From the NCBI GenBank assembly GCA_964602655.1, contig CAZRSF010000030.1:1-64000 (forward strand): a stretch of 64,000 nt of DNA, read 5' to 3'. The translations under genes were made by a program, and so were the position numbers. Below the pieces are notes generated by a model that was given only the letters and a program-made list of their open reading frames with translations, searched no databases and was not told where the DNA came from. The stretch is from Moduliflexus sp964602655 (lineage in GTDB: Bacteria > Moduliflexota > Moduliflexia > Moduliflexales > Moduliflexaceae). Shown piece by piece: positions 1 through 8,351 of this stretch (position 1 is the stretch's first letter; each line of letters begins with the position of its first letter).

Positions 1-37
1 CAACACTCAAACGACATTACGCATCTATTAAAGATTA

Positions 38-284
38 ATGAATCAGTGTACTACTAACACTCAGGCGCAAAAGGATTTGAAGACGTTGCAAGATACTATC
101 AAGCGCGTACAAACTGAGAAGTATTTGAAAGGCGATGCGGAGGAAGATGGACAATAGCTGTCAGACACGTTAAACGTGTCTGACAGCTTGGTGTTCTCCA
201 TAGCAGATTGCGCGGCAGTTCATCGCCTTTTTCGAGGGGAAGATTGACCTGCCGACGCTGAAAGCGCATTTGGAAGGGAGGTAA
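38..284 (+). pseudogene. Remnants of an upstream gene
   Basis: Two short open stretches lie ahead of the first intact gene: codons 38-157 (39 aa, ending EKYLKGDAEEDGQ) and codons 204-284 (26 aa, ending LPTLKAHLEGR). They are in different frames, are bounded by stops and are separated by a palindromic repeat. They look like C-terminal debris of one or two decayed genes rather than working genes. I recognise no family in either piece. The second piece contains the Shine-Dalgarno-like run (GGAAGGGAGG) that serves the next gene. Confidence 0.25.
157..187. repeat. Palindromic repeat family A, copy 1
   Basis: A 31-nt perfect hairpin: 14-nt arms (GCTGTCAGACACGT and its complement) around TAA. It overlaps the stop codon of the upstream remnant. 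Four relatives occur at 19877-19907, 47496-47526, 53286-53316 and 63618-63648. Confidence 0.85.
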
Positions 285-290
285 ACGATC

Positions 291-629
291 ATGTACCATT
301 TACTCACCGTCGTTGACGGCAATCAACAAGCACAGGCGTTCGCCACGATGAGCGAGGCGGTCGCGTATATTTTGCGCCACCCGCAAGCGACGTTCACGAT
401 TTATGCGGCGCGCGAGATCTATAGGGAAACATGCAAGCGCCTCATAGATCAAGAGAATCGCGAGGATTACGACTCGATCTATCATTATGGCACGATGAAA
501 AGCTCTATCACGAGTTGGGGCGATCTCAACGATTTCGATGACATGATTGAGGATAGCGAGGAACGGATTCGTAAACGCAAACGCGAATGCGAACAGCGGT
601 TGAGCTATGGCGGCGAGCAGAAAGAATAA
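291..629 (+). CDS. Hypothetical acidic/charged protein, 112 aa
   Basis: An intact frame preceded by a strong ribosome binding site (GGGAGG, about 10 nt before ATG). The product has no signal peptide or membrane segment. Residues 1-50 look like a small alpha/beta unit (MYHLLTVVDGNQ start). The C-terminal third is strongly charged and probably helical (EDSEERIRKRKRECEQRL). I do not recognise the family. It converges on the DUF502 gene, with a GC-rich hairpin between them. It is probably real because of the good ribosome binding site and the absence of a competing frame. Confidence 0.55.
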   Translation: MYHLLTVVDGNQQAQAFATMSEAVAYILRHPQATFTIYAAREIYRETCKRLIDQENREDYDSIYHYGTMKSSITSWGDLNDFDDMIEDSEERIRKRKRECEQRLSYGGEQKE

Positions 630-664
630 CCATTTTTCGCCCTGAACGGGCTGCGGAAATTCCT

Positions 665-681
665 GCGCCCCTTCGGGGCGC
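665..681. terminator. GC-rich hairpin between convergent genes
   Basis: The arms GCGCCCC and GGGGCGC surround TTC, preceded by the related words GCCCTGAACGGGCTGC. There is no T-run, so this is either a weak terminator for the two converging genes or one more member of the CCCTGAA/GGGGCGC repeats seen at 17541-17760. Confidence 0.4.
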
Positions 682-708
682 GGGGACGTTCGCGGTACGG
701 GGTATTGA

Positions 709-1386
709 TTAGTGTAAAAACAAGTCCCACTCTTCCAACTTTTCCGGGAGAATCGGTTTTTCCGGCGAGAGCATGCCGCCGCTCATCAGGTATTTGAAGC
801 CTTCTTCCACAGTCATCGAGAGCGGAAGAATTTCGCGTTGGCGATAGATGACCATAATGCCGCTGGTAAAATTGGGGGTGCTGGGGATGAACACGTTGAT
901 TAACACGTCATCCTCAGAGGGATGCTCCTCACTGCGCTCGATATGAAGCGACGGCGCGGACGACGAATTGAGCTTGCCGGTCACGACGCCGAGCGCATAC
1001 GATCCGTCATGCGGATACGGCGCTAACACGACTTGCTGGAATGGTTTTTCTTTTGTCGAAAAGATCAACTCGATGATCTGTTTGACTGAGGCATAAACAC
1101 CTCGCACTAATGGAATTTTTTCTACCAGCTTTTCGCCGAGCGATACGAATTTTTTGCCGAGAAAATTCGTGCTGAACAGGCCAACCATCAACACGAGCAG
1201 GAATGTGACCACAAGCCCGATGCCCGGAATTTCGATATGAAACAGATGTTCGATCAATGGTCTGCTCACCCGATCAATGTAATTGACAAGCAGTTTCAAG
1301 AAGAAAAAGGCGAGCATCGTCGGGACGGTGACCACGAGTCCCGCTAAAAAAGTCCGTTCGATCTTCAGGCGTAAGCGTCGAATCAT
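709..1386 (-). CDS. DUF502 family membrane protein
   Basis: A 225-aa protein of the DUF502 family (function unknown; widespread in diderms). Two hydrophobic segments lie near the N-terminus, at about residues 13-33 and 53-73 (FLAGLVVTVPTMLAFFFLKL; GLVVTFLLVLMVGLFSTNFL). They are followed by the family-typical stretch IPLVRGVYASVKQIIE and a soluble beta-rich part with VFIPSTPNFTSG. It starts 3 nt after ispG ends and is the last gene of the minus-strand cdsA-dxr-rseP-rpn-ispG run, so co-transcription with isoprenoid/lipid genes is likely. Membrane location is inferred from the segments. Confidence 0.85.
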   Translation of the reverse strand: MIRRLRLKIERTFLAGLVVTVPTMLAFFFLKLLVNYIDRVSRPLIEHLFHIEIPGIGLVVTFLLVLMVGLFSTNFLGKKFVSLGEKLVEKIPLVRGVYASVKQIIELIFSTKEKPFQQVVLAPYPHDGSYALGVVTGKLNSSSAPSLHIERSEEHPSEDDVLINVFIPSTPNFTSGIMVIYRQREILPLSMTVEEGFKYLMSGGMLSPEKPILPEKLEEWDLFLH

Positions 1387-1389
1387 CTG

Positions 1390-2463
1390 TCAGGATGCTG
1401 AGAGGCGAGCGGCAAGGGCTTCGGCCTCCTGGCAAAAAATATCCAACAATACATGTTCGGGAAATTTGCCGAGCATCTCTCCTTGTCTGAAAATCAATCC
1501 GCACTCTTTGCCTCCGGCAAGGCCGATGTCAGCATCTTTCGCTTCTCCCGGCCCATTCACGACGCAACCCATGACCGCCACGCGCAACGGATAGGTGATG
1601 TGCGCGAGCCGTTGTTCCACCTGTGCGGCAAGGGAAATCATGTCCACTTCGGTTCGTCCGCAGGTAGGGCAGGAGGTAATGACTACGCCGCGCTGGCGCA
1701 GACGCAATGCTTTGAGAATCTCATAGCCGACGCGGACTTCATCGAGCGGGCTGCCGGTCAGCGAGACGCGGATCGTGTCGCCGATCCCTTCTGCCAGCAA
1801 AATTCCGAGGCCGACGGCTGATTTGATCGTCCCGGCGTTCAGCGTCCCGGCTTCGGTGACGCCGACATGCAGCGGATACGCGACGCGTTGCGCCATCAGG
1901 CGGTACGCTTCCACCGTGCGCGGCACGTCCGACGCTTTGAGCGAAATTTTCAGATTGGCGAATCCGAATTTTTCCAGCAATTCGACATGGCGCAACGCGC
2001 TTTCCACCATCGCTTCCGCAGTGGCCGAGCCATATTTCGCCAGCAGGTCTTTTTCCAATGACCCGGCGTTCACGCCGATTCGAATGGCGACATTTCGCGC
2101 TCCGGCGGCTTCGACGACGGCCTGAACGCGGTCGTCGCTGCCGATATTGCCGGGATTGAAGCGAATGGCGTCCACGCCCTGTTCGATGGCTTTCAGGGCG
2201 AGGCGATAATCGAAATGAATGTCGGCGACGAGCGGAATGTCAATGCTGCGCCGGATCGCGCCGAGCGCGTCGGCGGCCTGCATATCCGGCACGGCGGAGC
2301 GGATGATTTCGCAGCCGACGGCCTGAAGTTCGCGAATCTGGGCGACGGTGGCCGCAACATCCCGCGTGTCGGTTTTGGTCATGGACTGCACCGAAATCGG
2401 CGCATCTCCGCCGACGGCGACGTTCCCGACGCGAATTCGATGTGTTTGACGGCGTTGAATCAT
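1390..2463 (-). CDS. ispG: 4-hydroxy-3-methylbut-2-enyl diphosphate synthase (IspG/GcpE)
   Basis: This enzyme converts 2-C-methyl-D-erythritol 2,4-cyclodiphosphate to HMBPP, the penultimate step of the MEP isoprenoid pathway, using a [4Fe-4S] cluster. The 357-aa product has the short bacterial form: a TIM-barrel N-terminal part (PISVQSMTKTDTRDV; VADIHFDYRLAL; RFNPGNIG) and a C-terminal reductase-like part with cluster ligands in SCPTCGRTEVD and GCVVNGPGEAKDADIG. All expected cysteines are present. It lies downstream of dxr and rseP, an arrangement common in bacteria, but here an Rpn nuclease gene separates it from rseP. The DUF502 gene follows 3 nt later. Confidence 0.97.
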   Translation of the reverse strand: MIQRRQTHRIRVGNVAVGGDAPISVQSMTKTDTRDVAATVAQIRELQAVGCEIIRSAVPDMQAADALGAIRRSIDIPLVADIHFDYRLALKAIEQGVDAIRFNPGNIGSDDRVQAVVEAAGARNVAIRIGVNAGSLEKDLLAKYGSATAEAMVESALRHVELLEKFGFANLKISLKASDVPRTVEAYRLMAQRVAYPLHVGVTEAGTLNAGTIKSAVGLGILLAEGIGDTIRVSLTGSPLDEVRVGYEILKALRLRQRGVVITSCPTCGRTEVDMISLAAQVEQRLAHITYPLRVAVMGCVVNGPGEAKDADIGLAGGKECGLIFRQGEMLGKFPEHVLLDIFCQEAEALAARLSAS

Positions 2464-2472
2464 AAAAATATC

Positions 2473-3522
2473 CTAACTCTGTGGAACGGAACAATGCTGT
2501 TCGATCAACGCTTTGATCTCGGCAAGTTGCTGCGCCTGTTCGAAGCTCTGTTCGATTTTTTTCAGCATATCAGGGTCTTGAATCGTCTGAAGCATTGGCA
2601 TAACTCCTGCGGCGTCGTTCCCGAATTTGACGCGCAATATCCCATTCATCCCTTCCAATAAGCCTTGACGATACGCCTGCTTCTTTCCTATTTCTGCCTG
2701 TTTTTCAGCGTATTGGATGCCTTTTTCATACCCTTTTTCATACCCTTCTTGAATCCATTGTTCAGCGAGCGTCATGACGACATTCCTCCCTTCGATTGCC
2801 ATAAAGGTCTTTTCGACAATCTTCATGATCTGTTCTTTTTTGATTTTGTCTGTCGCGCTGGCGATATACCGCAACAACGTTTCCAAATACTGCAAGCCGC
2901 TTGTTTTATCGAGCAGTCCCCGCAGCAAGGACAAGATCGCTGGCAAACGCTGTTCGATATCTGCATCGAAAATGTGTTTCAGTAACAGCAACACAACTCG
3001 CGACATGATCGTTCCTCGAATGTCTTCATCGGAATATCGGGAAAGATCAACTAAGACATATTCGAACATCGGGATGTATTCTGTCAACAACTCTTCCCGT
3101 TTGCCGAATGCTCCTGAAAAATTCAGCGGAATTGTCCAATTTCGCTGCCCATGATATAATACCATCGGAGCAATTTGAGGCAGAACGGTTGATCCCGGAT
3201 GTTGCTTCAGATGTAGTCGCCAAATTTTCAGCATATATTCCATCAATTGCAGATGAATATATTTTTCAGGGTAGCTTTTGTGTTCGAACAAGAGATAGAG
3301 ATAGCCTGCATGTTCTGAAAAATTGACGAAATACAGCAAATCAGAATGAAATTCTTTGAATGCCAGATCAACAAACGAATCTTTGGATATGCTTAACGAC
3401 TCAAGATCAATTCGCTGTAAAATAGTATCGGGAAGATAATTCTGCAAAAAATCCTGCGCGAACGCTCGATTACTCCATGTTTCCCGAAACAATTTATCAT
3501 ACGGATTGGAAATATCGCCCAT
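2473..3522 (-). CDS. Rpn-family PD-(D/E)XK nuclease / putative transposase
   Basis: A 349-aa protein of the Rpn recombination-promoting nuclease family (transposase_31-like). The nuclease core shows the catalytic pattern D61 (SDLLYFV) and E80-x-K82 (LLFEHKSYP). A later charged segment carries GYEKGYEKG-type repeats typical of the family's C-terminal region. I chose ATG 3522 because GGGGTGG lies just upstream (inside the last rseP codons) and the longer frame would only re-read the end of rseP. The gene lies 4 nt after rseP and 9 nt before ispG, so it is inserted inside a conserved housekeeping cluster and probably transcribed with it. Members of this family are mobile or accessory. The in vivo target is unknown. 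Confidence 0.85.
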   Translation of the reverse strand: MGDISNPYDKLFRETWSNRAFAQDFLQNYLPDTILQRIDLESLSISKDSFVDLAFKEFHSDLLYFVNFSEHAGYLYLLFEHKSYPEKYIHLQLMEYMLKIWRLHLKQHPGSTVLPQIAPMVLYHGQRNWTIPLNFSGAFGKREELLTEYIPMFEYVLVDLSRYSDEDIRGTIMSRVVLLLLKHIFDADIEQRLPAILSLLRGLLDKTSGLQYLETLLRYIASATDKIKKEQIMKIVEKTFMAIEGRNVVMTLAEQWIQEGYEKGYEKGIQYAEKQAEIGKKQAYRQGLLEGMNGILRVKFGNDAAGVMPMLQTIQDPDMLKKIEQSFEQAQQLAEIKALIEQHCSVPQS

Positions 3523-3526
3523 TTTT

Positions 3527-4825
3527 TTACCACCCCAACAGCCGCGTGATGTCGTTGTAGAAGATGAACACAATCAGCGGAATCAGGATGAGCAGGCCGA
3601 TTTTCTGAGCCAATTCGCGCCGTTTCATGCTGAGCGGCCTGCGATTCAGAAACTCGACAAGCAGCAGAAAGATATGACCGCCGTCTAAGACCGGAATCGG
3701 GAGGAGATTGAAAATGCCGAGGCTCAAACTGACGACACCGATGAAGCTGATCAAATCCGATGCGCCCTGTCTGGCGGCTTCTCCCGACATTTGCGCGATC
3801 ATAATCGGACCGCCGATGGACTTCACGGACGCCTGCCAGGTAAATAACCGGCGCAGCATGTCGAAGGTCAGCGCCGTCAATTCCCAACATCGTTTGAAAC
3901 CTTTCGAAATAGATTCCGTCAGCCCGTATTTTTTCAACACGGTATCCTGTTCTGGCGAGATCCCGAAATAGCCAAATTCTCCCTGCTTTTTCGGCGTCAC
4001 TTTCAATTCGATGGTCTCACCCTTTCGAATCAGTTTCACGGTTAATTCCTGCTCAGGCCGGGCATGAACGAAATGCGCCATTTGCAGCCAGTGAACGATA
4101 GGTGTGCCATTCAACGCAATGACTTCGTCTCCGATCTGCATTCCGGCTTTTTCCGCAGGAAATCCGGGAGACAGCGAGCCGACAATCGCCTTCATGACCG
4201 GTTGAATGCCGATATAGCCTGCGCCGAGGGATTTGATGAGTTCCGGCGTGACGGTGATGGTCATGGGGCTGGCATGGCGCTGAAAGCCGATTTCAAGCGG
4301 TTTATCGCCGGTCGAAGCGATCATCAGCATCGCCTGTTCCCACGTATTGACCGTCTTTCCGCCCACTGTCGTAATAATGTCATTCGGCAATAAGCCGCTT
4401 TTCGCTGCCGGAGAATCCTCTTCGACCCATCCGATGAGCGGCGTTTCGTCCAAATATTTCGGTTCTTCGATGCCGATATAATAGACAAACGACACGAGCA
4501 GCAGGGCTAACAGGATATTCATGAGCGGCCCGGCAACGAAAATGCTGAATCTGGCAAGAATCGGTTTGGATTGCAATTCGTCTGCTGCGCCGGTGGTCTC
4601 TTCGTCAGGGTTTTCCCCTTTCATTTTGACGTATCCGCCGAGCGGAATGGCAGACAGGCAATATTCCGTGTCGCCAACCTTTTTTTTCAGCAGTTTCGGC
4701 CCCATGCCGATAGAAAACGTTTCGACAAAGACGCCTGCCCGTTTTGCGGCCAGAAAATGACCGAGTTCATGCACAAAGACTAAAATACCCAGCACAAATA
4801 AAAACGAAATCAATGTTGTCAACAA
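3527..4825 (-). CDS. rseP: Site-2 zinc metalloprotease RseP
   Basis: An inner-membrane intramembrane protease that performs the second cut of a membrane-bound anti-sigma factor. The 432-aa product has the zinc site H19-E-L-G-H23 in the first transmembrane helix, two PDZ domains (about residues 125-205 and 210-290) and the C-terminal LDGGH motif (NLLPIPVLDGGHIFLLL) in the third membrane region. It sits directly downstream of dxr and cdsA. Its likely substrate is the anti-sigma factor encoded at 54254-54967 in the same window, although that pairing is inference. The stop codon is 4 nt from the Rpn nuclease start. Confidence 0.97.
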   Translation of the reverse strand: MLTTLISFLFVLGILVFVHELGHFLAAKRAGVFVETFSIGMGPKLLKKKVGDTEYCLSAIPLGGYVKMKGENPDEETTGAADELQSKPILARFSIFVAGPLMNILLALLLVSFVYYIGIEEPKYLDETPLIGWVEEDSPAAKSGLLPNDIITTVGGKTVNTWEQAMLMIASTGDKPLEIGFQRHASPMTITVTPELIKSLGAGYIGIQPVMKAIVGSLSPGFPAEKAGMQIGDEVIALNGTPIVHWLQMAHFVHARPEQELTVKLIRKGETIELKVTPKKQGEFGYFGISPEQDTVLKKYGLTESISKGFKRCWELTALTFDMLRRLFTWQASVKSIGGPIMIAQMSGEAARQGASDLISFIGVVSLSLGIFNLLPIPVLDGGHIFLLLVEFLNRRPLSMKRRELAQKIGLLILIPLIVFIFYNDITRLLGW

Positions 4826-4845
4826 GAGAATCTCCGTGTATGCGT

Positions 4846-4877
4846 TTGTAGGTCGAAACGACAGTTTCGACCTACAA
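4846..4877. repeat. Palindromic repeat family B (GTCGAAAC type)
   Basis: Perfect 14-nt arms (TTGTAGGTCGAAAC and its complement) surround GACA, between dxr and rseP. Related hairpins with TAGGGCGAAAC or GTCGAAA arms occur at 22283-22305, 35969-36002, 44501-44535 and 46137-46180. Confidence 0.75.
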
Positions 4878-4881
4878 TGTG

Positions 4882-6105
4882 TCAGTTTTCAGGCTGCGGT
4901 AACGTTATGTTTGTCGCGTCGAGATCGGATTCGACCGTGACGCTTTTTCCTATTTTGTCAATGCAGATGCGGGCGTATTTTCGCGCCCAGCGATCCACCT
5001 CAATCGCCACGTCAATCGAAGACATCGGTTTGACATCATGCGCTTCCATGACCTGATGAATGATCCGGCTGATGTCGAGATAGGCGATGCGCTCCTGCAA
5101 AAACGCTTCGACCGCGATTTCGTTCGCCGCGTTCAGCGCCGCAGGCATCGTTCCGCCCGCTTTCCCCGCTTCGAAAGCATAACTCAGACAGGGAAACTTC
5201 TCCCAGACCGGTTCTTCGAATACCATGCTGCCGACGGCGGTCACGTCTAATTTCGGCACATCTGTGTCGAGCCGTTCGGGATGCGCCATCGCATACGCAA
5301 TCGGAATGCGCATGTCCGGCACGCCTAACTGCGCAATCAAGGAGCCATCGCGGTATTCCACCATCGAATGAATCACGCTCTGCGGATGGATGACGACCCA
5401 GATGTCCGAATACGACACGTCGAAGAGCCAGTGCGCTTCGATGACTTCGAGCCCTTTATTCATCAGCGTCGCGGAATCAATCGTGATTTTCTGCCCCATG
5501 TACCAGGTGGGATGGCGCAACGCATCCTGCGCCGTCACGGCCTGAAGCTGTTCGTGCGAATATTGCCGGAACGGCCCGCCGGAACAGGTGAGCCAGATTT
5601 TGGCAATATCTTCGCGCCGATGACCTTGCAGCGATTGAAAAATCGCGTTATGCTCGCTATCCACCGGCAGCAGCATCACGCCCTGCGCTTTGGCTTCCGG
5701 CATAATCAGTTCTCCGGCGACGACCAGCGTTTCTTTATTGGCGAGCGCGATATGTTTTTTCGCGCGAATCGCCTCATACGTCGGGAGTAATCCGGCAAAG
5801 CCGACGATGGCGGATACGACGAGATCAACGTCAGGATGCGTGGCGACCGCGACCGATCCGGTTTCTCCGCTGAGAATTTCGACATCCATGTCCCCGCATC
5901 GCGCGCGTAATTCATTCGCCAGCGTTTCGTCGGCGACCGAGACGACTTGCGGGTGAAACTTGCGAATCTGTTCCTCTAATTTGAAAATATTCTGCTGAAC
6001 CGCCAGGCCGACCACCTCGAAGCGGTCGGGAAATTGCGCGACGATGTCCAGCGTGTTTGTCCCGATAGAGCCGGAAGAACCTAAAATCGCAATCTTTTTC
6101 AGCAT
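4882..6105 (-). CDS. dxr: 1-deoxy-D-xylulose 5-phosphate reductoisomerase
   Basis: Dxr rearranges and reduces DXP to MEP with NADPH, the committed step of the MEP pathway. The 407-aa protein begins with the nucleotide-binding loop GSSGSIGTNTLDIV. It continues with LANKETLVVAGELI, the metal/substrate motif PVDSEHNAIFQ and the flexible-loop motif SGGPFR. Length and motifs are standard. It lies downstream of cdsA and upstream of rseP, separated from rseP by a palindromic repeat. Together with ispG it gives two MEP-pathway steps in the cluster. Confidence 0.97.
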   Translation of the reverse strand: MLKKIAILGSSGSIGTNTLDIVAQFPDRFEVVGLAVQQNIFKLEEQIRKFHPQVVSVADETLANELRARCGDMDVEILSGETGSVAVATHPDVDLVVSAIVGFAGLLPTYEAIRAKKHIALANKETLVVAGELIMPEAKAQGVMLLPVDSEHNAIFQSLQGHRREDIAKIWLTCSGGPFRQYSHEQLQAVTAQDALRHPTWYMGQKITIDSATLMNKGLEVIEAHWLFDVSYSDIWVVIHPQSVIHSMVEYRDGSLIAQLGVPDMRIPIAYAMAHPERLDTDVPKLDVTAVGSMVFEEPVWEKFPCLSYAFEAGKAGGTMPAALNAANEIAVEAFLQERIAYLDISRIIHQVMEAHDVKPMSSIDVAIEVDRWARKYARICIDKIGKSVTVESDLDATNITLPQPEN

Positions 6106-6187
6106 AGATCAACCCCTGTTCCGTAGGATCATGTTAAACATAATCAGCGTAACCCACCCCGCCCCCCTCCCAGGAGGGGAATTTCAT

Positions 6188-7003
6188 TCAGGCGACCAGA
6201 AACGCCTGCGCGTAATAATATAGCACTGGCGCGGCGAACATCAGGCCGTCCACCCTGTCGAGAATGCCGCCATGCCCTGGCAGCAGCGTACCAGAATCTT
6301 TGACATTCACCGACCGTTTCAGCAGCGATTCGCACAAATCGCCGATTTGGGAGACGATTGCAAGCATGACGCCGAGCATTGCTGCATGAAGCAGGCTCAT
6401 CTGCGGCAGCAGCGTGAACTTGACGATTATTGACGCCAACAGCGTGGCCGCAAGCCCGCCAATCGCGCCTTCTACCGTTTTTTTCGGGCTGATGACCGGG
6501 GACAGCAGATGCTTGCCCAACGATTTTCCGGCATAATACGCGCCCGAATCGCCCGACCAGACAGCAATGAGCAGGTAAAATACGAATTGCTTGCCATACG
6601 GCAAACCACGCAGCAGCGTCAGGTGCATGAACAGCCAACTGACGTACATGATGCCGAATACTGTCACCGCAAGCGCGGTCATCGCCTCTTGCAGCGGTTC
6701 TTTGGCAAACAGCGCATACATAAACAAGGCCAGCATCGCCAGCGTGACGGCAAATAACATCAGCATGTCCTTTTGTATGCTGATCGCCGCCAATGGCGCG
6801 AGCGACAACAGCCAGCCCGCCAATATGCCAGGGAGCGGATAGGCCGGAAGCTGCCCGCCTTTGGCGATCTGATAAAATTCATGTAAGCCGAGGACGGTGG
6901 CGCTGCTTACCAATACCCAGAACAGCAGCAGGTTGCCCCATCCGACTATGGCGATGACGATGATTGCGCCAATGACGCCTGTAATCAGTCGAGTTCGATG
7001 CAC
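6188..7003 (-). CDS. cdsA: Phosphatidate cytidylyltransferase
   Basis: CdsA makes CDP-diacylglycerol from phosphatidate and CTP in the inner membrane, feeding all phospholipid synthesis. The 271-aa protein has several hydrophobic segments and the family signature near the C-terminus: KRSVNVKDSGTLLPGHGG followed by LDRVDGLMFAAPV. SPKKTVEGAIGG matches the conserved cytoplasmic loop. It is the first clear gene of the minus-strand run cdsA-dxr-rseP-rpn-ispG. The usual upstream partner uppS is not in the 230 nt before it, which holds no gene I can support. Confidence 0.95.
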   Translation of the reverse strand: MHRTRLITGVIGAIIVIAIVGWGNLLLFWVLVSSATVLGLHEFYQIAKGGQLPAYPLPGILAGWLLSLAPLAAISIQKDMLMLFAVTLAMLALFMYALFAKEPLQEAMTALAVTVFGIMYVSWLFMHLTLLRGLPYGKQFVFYLLIAVWSGDSGAYYAGKSLGKHLLSPVISPKKTVEGAIGGLAATLLASIIVKFTLLPQMSLLHAAMLGVMLAIVSQIGDLCESLLKRSVNVKDSGTLLPGHGGILDRVDGLMFAAPVLYYYAQAFLVA

Positions 7004-7236
7004 GGGAGTTCTCTTTTGTCAAGGTCAGGAATCAATGTTCCTGAGTATTCATTCATCAGGGGGATGATGGTATTTCTATTCCCTGTATGGACGCGCCTGA
7101 ACTTTGTCAAGGTAAAATTTTTACCGCTCGAAAGCCGCGATAAAGAGCGCCGAATCATAGAATACAGCATTCTCAGGCGACAAAAGCAAGCGCGTACTCC
7201 CGTTTTGTTCGACTGAAACCAATCATGCGACAATAG

Positions 7237-7533
7237 TCATCCTTTCAGTTGATGAAGCAACTGCTCCAATTCTTCGAGATACCGGCGCAACTGCGTTCTG
7301 CCGTCGTCGGTAATCGCAAAGGTCGTGCGGGGCTTTTTGCCATAAAAATCTTTCGCGCTCCGAATCAAGCCATGTTTTTCCAGAATCGAGGCATGAACAC
7401 TGAGATTGCCGTCCGTCACCCGCAACATCTCCTTGAGTTCGGGAAACGTGAGCATGTCTCGCGTCATTAACGCCGAGAGAATTCCGAGCCGCACCGGTTC
7501 ATGGATAATTTTATTCAGGTCAGTCGGATTCAT
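7237..7533 (-). CDS. Winged-helix transcriptional regulator
   Basis: A small DNA-binding protein (98 aa from the chosen ATG) of the winged-helix type used in ArsR/MarR-like 'HTH_34' regulators. Residues 10-75 hold the helices and wing: HEPVRLGILSALM, LTFPELKEMLRVTDGNLSVH (recognition helix) and TTFAITDDGRTQLRRYL. The C-terminal helix is leucine-rich and likely dimerises. ATG 7533 overlaps the end of the membrane-protein gene by 14 nt, so translation is probably coupled. The pair probably forms a self-regulated unit, because an inverted repeat covers the upstream promoter at 8224-8254. Confidence 0.85.
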   Translation of the reverse strand: MNPTDLNKIIHEPVRLGILSALMTRDMLTFPELKEMLRVTDGNLSVHASILEKHGLIRSAKDFYGKKPRTTFAITDDGRTQLRRYLEELEQLLHQLKG

Positions 7534-8143
7534 CGCGGCGTTCCTTCTGTTTGCGCATCTGCCGCGCGATGCCGGACAGCAGATGCACTCCTCCGAAGCC
7601 AAGCCCTAAAAGCAACGGCTGCCACTGCAGCGGCGCAAACGCAGCCACCGTACCGAGCGTGATGAAGGTGAGGCTTTCGATTTTATGTTCCACGCCGGTG
7701 AAATAGGAAAAGGAATAGAGAATGACGCCATACAGGCCGAGCCAGAGCGCCGGAATCATGGCGTACGCGTCATGAACGCCGAGCGCGACGGTCAACATGC
7801 CCGCGACCGCGACCACCGGGATTTGCGAGAGAAACATCCGCGCCGCTAATGAATTCCAGGCGGACACCTCGTGCTTCCGCGCTTTACGCCAGGAAAGAAG
7901 GCCGACGACGCCTATCGTGAGCAGAAAAATCGCGAGCCATGCCCCGGCGAGCGGCAGCATCGTCAGCGACGACAGTGTTGCGGGATTGGTCTCTTTCAAA
8001 CACACGGCTGTGCGCCACGCGCCGAACAATCCGAAACACCCGGCTGCGGCATAGCCGGAAGCGGGAATGTTGGTGTAGCGCGACGACGATTCCATCATCT
8101 GGCGAATCAGTTTGAGATCGCGTTCGATCTGAGAAAGTTTCAT
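7520..8143 (-). CDS. Hypothetical membrane protein partner of a winged-helix regulator
   Basis: A 207-aa protein. A soluble N-terminus (MKLSQIERDLKLIRQMMESS) is followed by about five or six hydrophobic segments: ASGYAAAGCFGLFGAW, LPLAGAWLAIFLLTIGVVG, IPVVAVAGMLTVALGV, IPALWLGLYGVILYSFSYF and FITLGTVAAFAPL. It then ends in a basic tail. Similar membrane proteins commonly sit directly upstream of HTH_34-type regulators, but the function is unknown. ATG 8143 was chosen because the N-terminal helix begins there; longer forms add only unlike sequence. Confidence 0.75.
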   Translation of the reverse strand: MKLSQIERDLKLIRQMMESSSRYTNIPASGYAAAGCFGLFGAWRTAVCLKETNPATLSSLTMLPLAGAWLAIFLLTIGVVGLLSWRKARKHEVSAWNSLAARMFLSQIPVVAVAGMLTVALGVHDAYAMIPALWLGLYGVILYSFSYFTGVEHKIESLTFITLGTVAAFAPLQWQPLLLGLGFGGVHLLSGIARQMRKQKERRDESD

Positions 8144-8223
8144 AGCGGTTTGCACTCCTGAGTCCGGCGTCAAACACACCGGTCATGGTTGTGTTCGATC
8201 CTTATGAATAACGCTGTCGCATA

Positions 8224-8254
8224 AACTTTATTTGGTAAAGTTGAATCGTGTCAA
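8224..8254 (-). promoter_or_regulatory. Promoter with overlapping operator-like dyad
   Basis: On the minus strand there is TTGACA (8249-8254), an 18-nt spacer and TAAAGT (8225-8230). A perfect inverted repeat AACTTTA-N5-TAAAGTT (8224-8242) covers the -10 and part of the spacer. This fits autorepression by the winged-helix regulator encoded downstream. Assignment to that regulator is inference. Confidence 0.5.
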
Positions 8255-8351
8255 GGGTTTTTTGTCAATCGCGAAGAAAGAGGAGCGAGGTCATTTTATT
8301 TGATGCGTTGCAGTATCACGAGAATCAGAGGCGTGTTTCTGCTAATTTGCC

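Noticed and set aside
6985..7233. Possible uppS or other gene upstream of cdsA
   Set aside because: The only frames are short, lack any undecaprenyl-synthase motif and have no ribosome binding site.
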